Of a DNA stretch of 64,000 nucleotides, positions 53,708-62,418 are shown one piece after another. The stretch is from Pseudomonas sp. P7548 (GTDB lineage: Bacteria > Pseudomonadota > Gammaproteobacteria > Pseudomonadales > Pseudomonadaceae): the NCBI RefSeq assembly GCF_013386585.1, contig NZ_JACARO010000002.1:1-64000 (forward strand), read 5' to 3'. How positions within the stretch are numbered: position 1 is the stretch's first letter; each line of letters begins with the position of its first letter. The notes below the pieces were generated by a model. It did not search any database and was not told where the DNA came from. It saw only the letters and a program-made list of their open reading frames with translations. Made by a program: the position numbers and the translations under genes.

Positions 53708-54481
53708 TTAGCGGTTGCTGGACATGAATTGTTTGCAGCGCGCCGAAAGCGGGTTTTCAAACACCTGCTGTGGCGATCCTTGCTCTTCGACCAGGCCCTG
53801 GTGCAGGAACACCACCTCACTGGAAACCTGGCGGGCGAAGCCCATCTCGTGGGTGACCAGCAGCATGGTGCGGCCTTCTTCGGCCAGCGCGCGGATCACA
53901 TTAAGTACTTCCTGGACCATTTCCGGGTCAAGGGCGGAAGTGGGCTCGTCAAACAGGATGACCTTGGGCTGCATCGCCAGGGTGCGCGCGATGGCCGCCC
54001 GTTGTTGCTGGCCGCCGGACAATTGCGCGGGGTAGGCGTGGCGCTTGTCGGCGATGCCGACCTTGGCCAGCAAGGCTTCAGCCACTTCGATGGCTTCGGC
54101 CTTGCTCTGGCCGAGCACGCGACGCGGGGCCTCGATGATGTTGTCGAGGATGCTCATGTGCGGCCACAGGTTAAAGTTTTGAAACACAAAACCGATTTCG
54201 CTGCGCAGGCGGTTGATCTGCTTGCCGTCGGCGGCGTGCAGTTCGCCGTTCTTGGCGGCCTTGAGCTTGAGTTCTTCGCCGGCCACCAGGATCTGGCCCT
54301 GGTGCGGGTTTTCCAGCAGGTTGATGCAGCGCAGGAAGGTGGACTTGCCGGAACCGGAGGAACCCAGGATCGAGATCACGTCGCCGTCGCGAGCGGTCAG
54401 CGAGATACCTTTGAGTACCTCCAGCTCACCATAGCGTTTATGCAAGTTGCGGATTTCAAGCGCGGGCGTGGCCTCAGCCAT
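53708..54481 (-). CDS. Amino-acid ABC transporter ATP-binding protein (HisP-type)
   Basis: This 257-residue ABC ATPase has Walker A GSSGSGKST, signature LSGGQQQRAAIARTLAM, Walker B VILFDEPTSALD and the H-loop MLLVTHEMGFARQV. It is the first gene of a minus-strand operon: ATPase, binding protein, HisQ-type, HisM-type, methyltransferase. The start ATG is preceded by a modest ribosome site. The upstream 555-bp gap is shared with divergent gabP. Confidence 0.95.
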   Translation of the reverse strand: MAEATPALEIRNLHKRYGELEVLKGISLTARDGDVISILGSSGSGKSTFLRCINLLENPHQGQILVAGEELKLKAAKNGELHAADGKQINRLRSEIGFVFQNFNLWPHMSILDNIIEAPRRVLGQSKAEAIEVAEALLAKVGIADKRHAYPAQLSGGQQQRAAIARTLAMQPKVILFDEPTSALDPEMVQEVLNVIRALAEEGRTMLLVTHEMGFARQVSSEVVFLHQGLVEEQGSPQQVFENPLSARCKQFMSSNR

Positions 54482-55036
54482 GTGGGGTCCTCAATGTGTT
54501 CGTTGCGTTCTTCGCTGTTGGGCCGCCTTCCTGGCGAGGCGCCAAGCTAGCATAGGGTTTGGATGACAGCCAACAGCGCTGCGGACGGTAAACGGGTGGT
54601 CTGCGGCAGGGTGTCGCATCGGCACAGCAGCGTGTCGCGCCATCAACAACCAAACAGCCGTTTGAACCCGGAAAACCACAGGTTTCGCGTAAAAAAGGGC
54701 GCGATGGTGCCAGCTTTGGACGGGGGTTGGAAGGGTTAACCGGGCAAACGGTGCATATCAGCCCTTTTATGGGGCGTCACGCACTTTTTGTGTGTGTTTT
54801 TGGTGCGCTCGTTCGTCTTTAAAGTGGGTCGCACGGTAACGCTATAGCGGAATGCCATTGTTCTCAAGGACTTGCGATTGCTGTTGAAGTGCGCTGCAGC
54901 CCGCGTCAATTGCGGCTCTGTAACATTTTGGCGCAAATCTTGCGTAAAAAATAAAGAACGCCCTGTTGGATTCTTTTCACGAGAAAGACTGCAGGCCGGG
55001 CGGACCGTTTTCGCAATTCCTCGCAAAGGTGTGTCA
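54482..55036. other. 555-bp divergent intergenic region (ABC operon / gabP)
   Basis: It carries the minus-strand promoter of the amino-acid ABC operon and a sigma-54 promoter candidate for gabP at 54929-54943. I see no gene-like frame with a ribosome site. The rest shows nothing I can assign. Confidence 0.6.
54929..54943 (+). promoter_or_regulatory. Sigma-54 promoter candidate for gabP
   Basis: TGGCGCAAATCTTGC has the -24 GG and -12 GC separated by exactly 10 bases, differing from TGGCAC-N5-TTGC by one base in the -24 box. It is 94 bases upstream of the gabP start, with an A/T-rich stretch after it. Nitrogen-regulated expression is expected. Confidence 0.65.
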
Positions 55037-56428
55037 ATGAGTAGTACGCAAAGCTCCAATGACCTCGAACAGGGGCTCAAACCGCGCCACGTCACCATGC
55101 TGTCGATTGCCGGCGTTATTGGTGCCGGTTTGTTTGTCGGCTCTGGCCACGCGATTGCTGCCGCCGGCCCCGCCGTACTGCTGGCTTATGCCGCAGCGGG
55201 CACGCTGGTGGTGCTGGTGATGCGCATGCTGGCCGAAATGGCCGTGGCGTCTCCCGACACCGGCTCGTTCTCTACTTATGCCGACCGCGCGATCGGTCAC
55301 TGGGCCGGTTTCACCATCGGCTGGCTGTACTGGTGGTTCTGGGTGTTGGTGATTCCCCTGGAAGCCAACGCCGCCGCAACCATCCTGCATGCCTGGTTCC
55401 CTGACGTGGCCATCTGGGTGTTTACCCTGGTCATTACCTTGTTGCTGACGGCCACCAACCTGTTCAGCGTGAAGAACTACGGCGAGTTCGAGTTCTGGTT
55501 CGCGTTGATCAAGGTGGTGGCGATTGTCGGCTTCGTGATCCTGGGTCTGGCCGCGATTTTCGGCTTCTTGCCCACCAGCCAGGTCAGCGGCGTTTCGCAC
55601 CTGTTCGACACCCAAGGCTTCATGCCAAACGGCATGGGCGCGGTATTGGCCGCGATCCTGACCACCATGTTCTCGTTCATGGGCACCGAGATCGTGACCA
55701 TCGCGGCCGCAGAGTCGAAGAACCCGGGCCAGCAAATCACCAAGGCCACCAACTCAGTGATCTGGCGGATCGGTTTGTTCTACTTGCTGTCGATCTTCAT
55801 CGTGGTGTCCCTGGTGCCATGGAACGATCCGACCCTGGCAGCCGTTGGCTCCTACCAGACCGTGCTGGAACGCATGGGCATCCCAAATGCCAAGTTGATT
55901 GTCGACTTGGTGGTCTTGGTTGCCGTGACCAGCTGCCTCAACTCGGCGCTGTATACCGCATCGCGCATGCTGTTCTCCCTGGGCCGTCGCGGTGACGCCC
56001 CGGCCGTGGCCAAGCGCACCAACAAGAGCGGCACGCCTTACTGGGCGGTTCTGCTATCGACCGGTGCAGCGTTCCTGGCGGTATTCGCTAACTACGTGGC
56101 GCCTGCGGCGGTGTTCGAATTCCTGCTGGCCAGCTCCGGCGCCATTGCGCTGCTGGTGTACCTGGTGATCGCGGTCTCGCAACTGCGCATGCGCCAGAAG
56201 CGTACGGCGGCGGGTGAGAAGATTGTCTTCAAGATGTGGCTGTTCCCAGGCCTGACCTACGCGGTGATGGTGTTCATCGTGGGCACGCTGACCATCATGC
56301 TGTTCCAGGAAGCGCATCGGATCGAGATCATCGCGACCGGAATCTTGAGCTTGCTGGTGGTGCTGGCTGGGTTGATTGTGTCGAGCCGTCGAAAGGCCCA
56401 GCGCGTGGGTGCTGCGGTACTTAATTGA
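55037..56428 (+). CDS. gabP: GABA permease GabP
   Basis: The protein has 463 residues from the ATG at 55037 (AAAGGTG upstream); the longer frame includes the promoter region. It is an APC-superfamily amino-acid permease with 12 TM helices. The N-terminal region GLKPRHVTMLSIAGVIGAGLFVG and the stretch MRMLAEMAVASPDTGSFSTY closely match E. coli GabP (466 aa). It imports 4-aminobutyrate and related compounds by proton symport. A sigma-54 promoter candidate upstream fits nitrogen control. A REPIN follows the stop. Confidence 0.88.
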   Translation: MSSTQSSNDLEQGLKPRHVTMLSIAGVIGAGLFVGSGHAIAAAGPAVLLAYAAAGTLVVLVMRMLAEMAVASPDTGSFSTYADRAIGHWAGFTIGWLYWWFWVLVIPLEANAAATILHAWFPDVAIWVFTLVITLLLTATNLFSVKNYGEFEFWFALIKVVAIVGFVILGLAAIFGFLPTSQVSGVSHLFDTQGFMPNGMGAVLAAILTTMFSFMGTEIVTIAAAESKNPGQQITKATNSVIWRIGLFYLLSIFIVVSLVPWNDPTLAAVGSYQTVLERMGIPNAKLIVDLVVLVAVTSCLNSALYTASRMLFSLGRRGDAPAVAKRTNKSGTPYWAVLLSTGAAFLAVFANYVAPAAVFEFLLASSGAIALLVYLVIAVSQLRMRQKRTAAGEKIVFKMWLFPGLTYAVMVFIVGTLTIMLFQEAHRIEIIATGILSLLVVLAGLIVSSRRKAQRVGAAVLN

Positions 56429-56436
56429 CACCTCAC

Positions 56437-56502
56437 TGTAGGAGCCGGCTTGCCGGCGATGGCGTCCTCAAGGGCCCTATCGCCGGCAAGCCGGCTCCTA
56501 CA
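56437..56502. repeat. REPIN: inverted pair of REP sequences
   Basis: The left unit GTAGGAGCCGGCTTGCCGGC and the right unit GCCGGCAAGCCGGCTCCTAC are inverted with a short spacer. It lies just after gabP and is the same subtype as the element at 6439. Confidence 0.85.
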
Positions 56503-56505
56503 GGG

Positions 56506-56913
56506 TTAGGGTTGTGTCAGGGCCTGGGAGGCTGCGACGTAGTCCGCCTGGAACTGCGGCGACTCAATCCACGCCAGCGCTGCGGCTTCATCCTCGGTGT
56601 CGGTGACCCACTGCCGGTACTCGATCAACGCCGCCAGAATGAAATCGGTGGCTTCCTCTTCGCCTTCCTGCTCCAACACCACGGCCAGCAACGGGTGGGA
56701 CAGGAATGCGGCACACAGTGCCTGCTGGCTGGTCTCGCCGGCGGTGCGCATCTCTACGAACAACTCGGTCAAATCCACTGACTCAAGGTCAATGCGGCTG
56801 TCATCGCCGGCAAAGGCGTCCGGCTTGGTCGCGACGGCGCGTTGGGTGCGGTTCTGCTTGGCCTTGGCCTTTGCCCGGTGGGCGCGTTTTTGCTGCTTGT
56901 TCGGCGAAGCCAT
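56506..56913 (-). CDS. Small hypothetical protein with basic N-terminus and acidic C-terminus
   Basis: The protein has 135 residues from the ATG at 56913 (MASPNKQQKRAHRAKAKAK); a longer frame runs into the hydrolase gene. The first ~30 residues are strongly basic, like a nucleic-acid-binding tail, and the remaining ~100 are acidic and helical (ESVDLTELFVEMRTAGETSQ, and EQEGEEEATDFILAALIEYR). No catalytic motif is seen. It lies 71 bases downstream of the alpha/beta hydrolase gene on the same strand and may be cotranscribed. Family not recognised with certainty. Confidence 0.65.
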   Translation of the reverse strand: MASPNKQQKRAHRAKAKAKQNRTQRAVATKPDAFAGDDSRIDLESVDLTELFVEMRTAGETSQQALCAAFLSHPLLAVVLEQEGEEEATDFILAALIEYRQWVTDTEDEAAALAWIESPQFQADYVAASQALTQP

Positions 56914-56984
56914 GGGCTCAACGTCCTGAGGTGTGTATCTGGGTGGCGTATTGAAGCGCAGGTTGGCGTAAATCCCAAGGGCTT

Positions 56985-57905
56985 CTAGGCGCGTTCCGTC
57001 ACCCTGTGCCCGGGCGTGCCGTGCGCCAACTCGCCCTGTTGCAGCCACGCCAGTGCGATTGGCCATAAACGGTCCTGATATTGGCTTCGGAAAAACGCGA
57101 AATGCCCGACCTCTTTTTCGCCAATATCCTGCGGGGCGATGCGCAAGTGAGTGCGTTCGCTGTTCTTGAAATACCCCAGCAAGCGGTCGACAGCCGCCAC
57201 TGTTCCGAACGGGTCGTCGGTGATGCTGATCGCCAGTACCTGTGCCTTCACCCGGGCGAAGGGCAAGTCTGCCAGGGCGCGCCCACTGGGCCGCGTTTCA
57301 TAGGTGGCCGTTGGCGTGCTCCAGTCCCGTACCACGCCGGCTGGCGTGTCTTCCAGCCAACCCATGCGCTTGCCGGGAAAGTACCCGCACACGGCCGTTA
57401 CCAGTGGCATCACCACATGCCATTTGCCGAACATTTTCCAGCGTCCGTTCGCCTGGTAATCACGCCAGTAGGCGAACTGTGCGCCCACCGTCACGATCCG
57501 TCGAATTGCCGCCCCTGAGGCACCCAGCCCCGCGGCACACCCGCCAAAGCTGTGCGCGACCACATCAATCGGCTGCCCGGGAAACTCCCGCTGCGCGCGC
57601 TGCAACATCGCTTCGAAATCCAGAACGCCCCAATCCGACCATGACGCTTTGAACCCCCGCAGCGAGCCGGCCCGTGACTCGCCGATGCCACGGTAGTCGT
57701 ACGTGATGACGTCAAAGCCGTTGGCAAACAGGTAATCGGCAAAGCGTGAGTAATGGCGGCAGCGTACGGAGGTGGCGGCGTTGATGATCACGACGGGGCG
57801 CGTCAGGTCTGTGCGGACATGGCGCCAGGTAAAACCACCGAGGAGGTGGCCGTCGGCAGCGGGCTCGCGAAAGGTTTCGGGGGCAGGTTGGGCTGGCAGA
57901 TTCAT
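56985..57905 (-). CDS. Alpha/beta hydrolase
   Basis: The protein has 306 residues from the ATG at 57905; a TTG nine codons earlier is less likely. The alpha/beta-hydrolase nucleophile elbow is VVAHSFGGCAAG (Ser in AHSFGG), the acid is likely in ISITDDPFG and the histidine in EVGHFAFF. A block YDYRGIGESRAG is typical of esterase-like enzymes. No signal peptide is evident, so it is cytoplasmic. The substrate is not known. It is divergent from the BASS-type transporter gene. Confidence 0.8.
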   Translation of the reverse strand: MNLPAQPAPETFREPAADGHLLGGFTWRHVRTDLTRPVVIINAATSVRCRHYSRFADYLFANGFDVITYDYRGIGESRAGSLRGFKASWSDWGVLDFEAMLQRAQREFPGQPIDVVAHSFGGCAAGLGASGAAIRRIVTVGAQFAYWRDYQANGRWKMFGKWHVVMPLVTAVCGYFPGKRMGWLEDTPAGVVRDWSTPTATYETRPSGRALADLPFARVKAQVLAISITDDPFGTVAAVDRLLGYFKNSERTHLRIAPQDIGEKEVGHFAFFRSQYQDRLWPIALAWLQQGELAHGTPGHRVTERA

Positions 57906-57986
57906 AGGGCGGCTCGGTATGTGCGCTTTCAATGTGGGTTGGAAGGCCCGCGCGCTTTTTTATCAGTTCCCCGAAATTAGCAAATT

Positions 57987-58001
57987 TGGCAGAGTCTTTG
58001 C
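57987..58001 (+). promoter_or_regulatory. Sigma-54 promoter candidate for the BASS-type transporter
   Basis: TGGCAGAGTCTTTGC shows the GG and GC of a -24/-12 element separated by 10 bases, matching TGGCAC-N5-TTGC in all but one position. It lies 79 bases upstream of the transporter start. Confidence 0.6.
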
Positions 58002-58079
58002 GCAAAAAAACGTGCGTTGCTCGACCTTGGCCTGCCGCATGCTTAGGCTGATGTTCTTTCGATCCAGCAGAGTCAGCCA

Positions 58080-59045
58080 ATGACCCGCGACACCCTCGAG
58101 CGCAATCAGATCCCCGTCTACTTCGCCACCGTCTTCCTGGCCGCCCTGTTCGGCCTGCTTGTTCCTTCTGTGGCTCATGGTCTAGGCACGCTGATCACGC
58201 CGGCTATCGTCATGCTGATGTACGCGATGTTCCTGCAAATACCCTTTCTCGATTTGCGCGAAGGGTTGAGTAACAAGCGCTTCATATCCGCCCTGCTGCT
58301 GGCCAATTTCATTCTTGTGCCGTTGCTGGTCTGGGTGCTGACCCGTGGGCTCGCGGAGCGCCCGGCACTGCTGGTCGGTGCTTTATTGGTGTTGCTCACG
58401 CCGTGTATCGATTACGTGGTGGTGTTCACCCATATCGGCAAGGGCGATTCGCGGTTGATGCTGGCGGCGACGCCGGTGCTGCTGTTGCTGCAATTGGCGC
58501 TGTTGCCGGTGTACCTGGGTTTCATGCTTGGGGTGCAATCGAAAGTGGTGGTGGCGGTGGGGCCGTTTGTCGAGGCATTCCTGCTGCTGATTGTGGTGCC
58601 CATGGTGTTGGCTGTGTTGACCACGTCCCTGGCGCGACGATCCAGGATTGTCAGCGCGTGGAACGACGCCTGGGCCTGGCTACCGGTGCCGGCAATGGCG
58701 TTGGTGCTGTTTGTGGTGATTGGCTCGCAGATCACCTCGGTGGTGCGGGGTATTGCCCTAGTGTTGCCGGTGGTCCCGGTGTACATCGGTTTCTTGCTGC
58801 TGGCGCCGTTGATGGGGGGGCTGGCTTCGCGGCTGTTTGCACTGCCTGCGACGACGGCGCGGGCGGTGACGTTCAGCGCGTCCACCCGCAATTCACTGGT
58901 GGTGTTGCCGCTGGCGCTGGCTTTGCCCGAGGACGTGCGTGGGCTGGCCGCAACGGTGGTGATCCTGCAAACCCTCATCGAGCTGGTGGGGGAGCTACTC
59001 TACATCCGGTTGATTCCGATGCTCGTATGGCCCGCAGGTCGGTAA
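58080..59045 (+). CDS. BASS/ACR3-like membrane transporter
   Basis: This 321-residue integral membrane protein has about ten TM helices in the bile acid:sodium symporter superfamily. The segment LLTPCIDYVVVFTHIGKGDS with a cysteine in mid-membrane resembles ACR3-type arsenite carriers, and TFSASTRNSLVVLPLALALP resembles the second crossover region. An arsenite or organic-anion role is possible; no ars genes are adjacent, so the substrate is open. A sigma-54 promoter candidate lies upstream. The glycosyltransferase gene follows after 87 bases. Confidence 0.75.
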   Translation: MTRDTLERNQIPVYFATVFLAALFGLLVPSVAHGLGTLITPAIVMLMYAMFLQIPFLDLREGLSNKRFISALLLANFILVPLLVWVLTRGLAERPALLVGALLVLLTPCIDYVVVFTHIGKGDSRLMLAATPVLLLLQLALLPVYLGFMLGVQSKVVVAVGPFVEAFLLLIVVPMVLAVLTTSLARRSRIVSAWNDAWAWLPVPAMALVLFVVIGSQITSVVRGIALVLPVVPVYIGFLLLAPLMGGLASRLFALPATTARAVTFSASTRNSLVVLPLALALPEDVRGLAATVVILQTLIELVGELLYIRLIPMLVWPAGR

Positions 59046-59132
59046 ACCCGCAATTGTTCGGGTTTGTTCAGGCGTTATTCAGGGTTGCCATCGGCAACAT
59101 GCGTCAGCGCACCCAACCTGAAAGGACAGCCG

Positions 59133-60740
59133 ATGGACCACCGCAACCGCTTTCGCCTGGAGTCCCTGGGCATTTTCCTGATGGCTTTGTTGCTGTTTAC
59201 CCTGGGCATCTGGGGCCAGCAGCCTCAAGGGTTTGACGGGCGCTGGGCGCTGTTCCTGCAAGAAATGTTTCGCCATGGCGCGAGCCTGTTCCCCACCACC
59301 TACGGCCAGCCTTACGCGGATTATCCGGGTACGGCGACCTTCTTCAGCTTTGTAGTTGCCCGCCTGTTTGGCGCGCCGAATCACTTGGCGAACGTGCTGC
59401 CCACGGCGCTCGCCTCAGCGGGCGTGGTTGCCCTGATCTATCGTTTGCTGGCGCCGTCCAATCGCCCTTGGGCGTTGCTCACCGTCTTGCTGACGTTGCT
59501 CACGACCCAGCTGCTCGAGAAGTCGCGCTCGGTGTGCCTGGATCAGATGGTCGCGCTGCTGTGCGTGGGCAGTTTCTACCTGTTGCACAGTAGTGAGCGT
59601 CTAGGGTCGCGCTTGAGGCAGTTGGCGGTATTCCCGCTGTTTGTCCTGGCGTTCGCGATTCGTGGGCCGTTGGGGCTGATCGAGGTGTGCGGCGTGGTGT
59701 GTGTGTACTGGGCGTTGGGCAAGCCCGGGGAGCGGGTCAAGCAGGTGTTGATCCATGGGGGCGTCGGCCTGGTCTTGCTCACGGCGTGCTGGTGGGCCTT
59801 GATGAAGCTGGCGCGCATCAGTGGTGGCGATGCTTTCGCTGACGCCGTATTCAAGATGCAGGTAGGAGGGCGCCTGGATGAGATTGGCGAGCCGTTCTAC
59901 TTCTACTTCCAGCTGAGCCTGTATCGCTATTTCCCGGTAGTACCGCTGGCGTTGGCCACCATGATTGCGCTGCGTCATCGTTGGCCTGAGCGCTGGGAAA
60001 ATAATGATCTGCAACTGATGCTGCGTCTCGGCGCTTGCGGCCTGATGATTCTGCTCGGGCTGTCGGTGCCGCATTTCAAACGTGCCTACTACATTCTGCC
60101 GATGGTACCGATGTTTGCCGCTGTCGCCGCCTATGGGCTGCTCCAGGCGCAAGGCTGGTTGATCGGCGTGCGCCGATGCTACGAATGGCTTGTCGCCGCG
60201 CTACCGGCGTTGTGCGTGGTTGTGGTGTTTGTCTGCCGGCACGGGTGGCAGAAGCATGGTTACTGGCCTGACGTTTCGTTGCCGCTGCTGATCGGGGTGC
60301 TGGTGGTCCTGCAAGTGGCAGCGTTGGTCGTGTGGCGGCGGGCGGGCCGGTTGGTGTGGCTCAGCCTGATCGCATTGGCGGCGCAATGGTTGCTGCTGGT
60401 GACCGTGGTAGAGCCGGCCAAGGACCTGCAGTTCGATACCCGGCAGTTTGTCGGCCAGGTCGAAGCGCTTCGCGTGTCGACGCCCGGGCCGTTGGTGTTC
60501 GTCGATCTGGGTCGAGACACCTGGGCGGTGCGCTACATGATGAACCTGGATCACGACGAGCAGCCGCTGTTTGTCGGGCGTAACGAGCTTGAGAAGCTCG
60601 CGACGCTGCCTCGGCCGTCGTGGGTCATTGTGGCGCGCAAGGAGGCCGCGCTGTTGAGCGGGACGCCCATGGAGACGATGGCACCGAGTTTTGAAGGCCG
60701 CTTGAACGACAACCCGTTGATGGTGTTTTTGCTCAAGTGA
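59133..60740 (+). CDS. GT39/ArnT-like membrane glycosyltransferase
   Basis: The protein has 535 residues from the ATG at 59133 with AAAGGAC about 6 bases upstream; a longer frame starts before this ribosome site. It is a multi-TM glycosyltransferase of the GT39/ArnT/PMT group. After the first TM comes the acidic catalytic-loop region GFDGRWALFLQEMFRHG with two possible acids, then PYADYPGTATFF and CLDQM. The C-terminal ~110 residues form a soluble periplasmic domain. It would transfer a sugar from a polyprenyl-phosphate donor to LPS or another acceptor. The acceptor is unknown. Confidence 0.75.
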   Translation: MDHRNRFRLESLGIFLMALLLFTLGIWGQQPQGFDGRWALFLQEMFRHGASLFPTTYGQPYADYPGTATFFSFVVARLFGAPNHLANVLPTALASAGVVALIYRLLAPSNRPWALLTVLLTLLTTQLLEKSRSVCLDQMVALLCVGSFYLLHSSERLGSRLRQLAVFPLFVLAFAIRGPLGLIEVCGVVCVYWALGKPGERVKQVLIHGGVGLVLLTACWWALMKLARISGGDAFADAVFKMQVGGRLDEIGEPFYFYFQLSLYRYFPVVPLALATMIALRHRWPERWENNDLQLMLRLGACGLMILLGLSVPHFKRAYYILPMVPMFAAVAAYGLLQAQGWLIGVRRCYEWLVAALPALCVVVVFVCRHGWQKHGYWPDVSLPLLIGVLVVLQVAALVVWRRAGRLVWLSLIALAAQWLLLVTVVEPAKDLQFDTRQFVGQVEALRVSTPGPLVFVDLGRDTWAVRYMMNLDHDEQPLFVGRNELEKLATLPRPSWVIVARKEAALLSGTPMETMAPSFEGRLNDNPLMVFLLK

Positions 60741-60785
60741 ATGGGCGGTCACCCTGATGTGTGAGCGCGGCTGACAAAATGCACG

Positions 60786-60806
60786 AGGGCGATGCACCAT
60801 CGCCCT
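60786..60806 (+). other. Hairpin after the glycosyltransferase gene
   Basis: AGGGCGATG pairs perfectly with CATCGCCCT around a 3-base loop, 45 bases after the stop. It has no T tract and precedes the stronger terminator at 60834. Confidence 0.45.
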
Positions 60807-60833
60807 TGATCAAATCCATAAATCGCAGGCAAC

Positions 60834-60860
60834 AAAAAACCCGCTCTAGGCGGGTTTTTT
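60834..60860. terminator. Bidirectional intrinsic terminator
   Basis: AAAAAACCCGC pairs with GCGGGTTTTTT, a perfect stem whose A and T flanks allow use on both strands. It ends the glycosyltransferase transcript on the plus strand and tRNA-Phe on the minus strand. Confidence 0.9.
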
Positions 60861-60902
60861 GTGTGCTTTCACGTGATGTTGACACCACCTGAAAGCTGAA
60901 GG

Positions 60903-60978
60903 TGGTGCCCAGAGACGGAATCGAACCGCCGACACGGGGATTTTCAATCCCCTGCTCTACCGACTGAGCTATCTGGGC
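60903..60978 (-). tRNA. tRNA-Phe (anticodon GAA)
   Basis: A 76-nt cloverleaf on the minus strand has acceptor GCCCAGA paired with TCTGGGC, anticodon loop TTGAAAA (anticodon GAA), T-arm GCGGTTCGATTCCGT and encoded CCA. It lies downstream of asmA-mutY-yggX on the same strand. Confidence 0.97.
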
Positions 60979-61081
60979 AACGGGGCGCATTAAACGGGTT
61001 TTTCAGGGGGTCGTCAAGCAAGTTTTCGAAAAATATTTAATTATTACCGTCGCTTACGTGCTGACCCCGGTTTTTGATCAA

Positions 61082-61354
61082 TTATTGAGCAGGTGGAACG
61101 TAGCCATCGGCCTTGGCGTAATCTTCGCCGGAAAAGAACTTGTCCATCTCGCCTGCCAGGTATTTACGATCTTCGGCATTCATCATGTTCAGGCGTTTTT
61201 CGTTGATCAGCAGGGTCTGGTGTTTCAGCCAATCGGCCCACGCCTGGGCGGAGACGTGTTCGAACACATCCTGGCCCTTGGCACCCGGGTAAGGAGGGCG
61301 TTCCAGGCCTGGCAATTCTTCTTTGTACTTGCGGCACATTACGGTGCGGGTCAT
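61082..61354 (-). CDS. yggX: Fe(2+)-trafficking / oxidative damage protection protein YggX
   Basis: This 90-residue YggX protein has the family start [20 protein letters not shown] with the conserved Cys7, followed by [20 protein letters not shown]. It protects Fe-S clusters from oxidative damage. It overlaps the 3' end of mutY by 4 bp; mutY carries a 4Fe-4S cluster, and this gene pair is conserved in gamma-proteobacteria. The length is standard. Confidence 0.95.
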   Translation of the reverse strand: MTRTVMCRKYKEELPGLERPPYPGAKGQDVFEHVSAQAWADWLKHQTLLINEKRLNMMNAEDRKYLAGEMDKFFSGEDYAKADGYVPPAQ

Positions 61355-62418
61355 GACGACTCTCCTGCATTCAATACATCGGCCGCGCGCTTCAGCAGTT
61401 TTTTCACCGGGGCGGCAAGGCCCAGGCGCGGCGGGGTGGCGAGGTTATACCAGAGCCAGTCGGCCTCGGCCACGTGATGGGCGGATTCCTCGACCCGCAC
61501 CAGCCAGGGTTCGATAGCCAGCTGGAAGTGGCTGAAGGTGTGGATCAGTCCCGGCAGTTCCTGTTGTGCGCCCAGCGCCAGTGCGTGCTGGTTGGCGAGG
61601 TGTTCCAGGTCTTGCAGGTCATCCAGCTCCGGCAGGCTCCACAGGCCGCCCCACAGGCCGGTGGACGGGCGACGGTAAAGCAGGATCGCGCCCTCGGCGT
61701 TGGCCAGCATCGGCATCAGCGTGCGTTTCTGCGGGATGGTCTTGCGCGGCTTGGGGATCGGGTAGCGCGTCTCCAGGCCCAGCATGTGGGCTTCGCAGCC
61801 TTTTTCCAGCGGGCACAGCAGGCAGCTGGGCTTGCTGCGGGTGCAGAGGGTGGCGCCCATGTCCATCATCGCCTGGGTGTAGGCGTTGACGCGATCGTGG
61901 GGCGTGAAGCGCTCTGCGGTGGCCCACAGCTGCTTGGCCACCTTCGGCTCGCCCGGGTAACCCTCCTGCGCCGTAAAGCGCGCTAGCACGCGCTTGACGT
62001 TGCCGTCGAGGATCGGCGCCCGCAGGCCCATGCTCAGGCTGGCGATTGCGCCTGCAGTGGACAGGCCGATGCCAGGCAGCTCGGTGAGTTTTTCGACATC
62101 CTTGGGAAACTCACCGCCGTACTCGGCGACCACGATCTTGGCGGTCTTCTGCAGGTTGCGCGCCCGGGTGTAGTAACCCAGGCCGGTCCACAGGTGCAGC
62201 ACCTCATCTTCCGGCGCGGCCGCCAAGGCTTCGACCGTCGGCAGCGAGGCCATGAAACGGTCGAAGTAATTGAGCACGGTGCTCACCTGGGTCTGTTGCA
62301 GCATGATCTCCGAGACCCACACCCGATAAGGTGTGATGCCCTGTTGCCAGGGCAGGTCATGGCGACCATGGCGGTCGTACCAGTCCAGCACCGCCGTTGA
62401 AAACTGCTCGTTTCTCAT
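61351..62418 (-). CDS. mutY: A/G-specific adenine DNA glycosylase MutY
   Basis: This 355-residue base-excision repair enzyme removes adenine opposite 8-oxoguanine. It has catalytic Glu37 ([10 protein letters not shown]), the HhH motif [15 protein letters not shown], catalytic Asp138 ([10 protein letters not shown]) and the 4Fe-4S ligands Cys192-x6-Cys199-x2-Cys202-x5-Cys208. These numbers are the same as in E. coli MutY for Glu37 and Asp138. A C-terminal Nudix-like domain follows. It overlaps yggX and the asmA-family gene by 4 bp each. Confidence 0.97.
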   Translation of the reverse strand: MRNEQFSTAVLDWYDRHGRHDLPWQQGITPYRVWVSEIMLQQTQVSTVLNYFDRFMASLPTVEALAAAPEDEVLHLWTGLGYYTRARNLQKTAKIVVAEYGGEFPKDVEKLTELPGIGLSTAGAIASLSMGLRAPILDGNVKRVLARFTAQEGYPGEPKVAKQLWATAERFTPHDRVNAYTQAMMDMGATLCTRSKPSCLLCPLEKGCEAHMLGLETRYPIPKPRKTIPQKRTLMPMLANAEGAILLYRRPSTGLWGGLWSLPELDDLQDLEHLANQHALALGAQQELPGLIHTFSHFQLAIEPWLVRVEESAHHVAEADWLWYNLATPPRLGLAAPVKKLLKRAADVLNAGESS

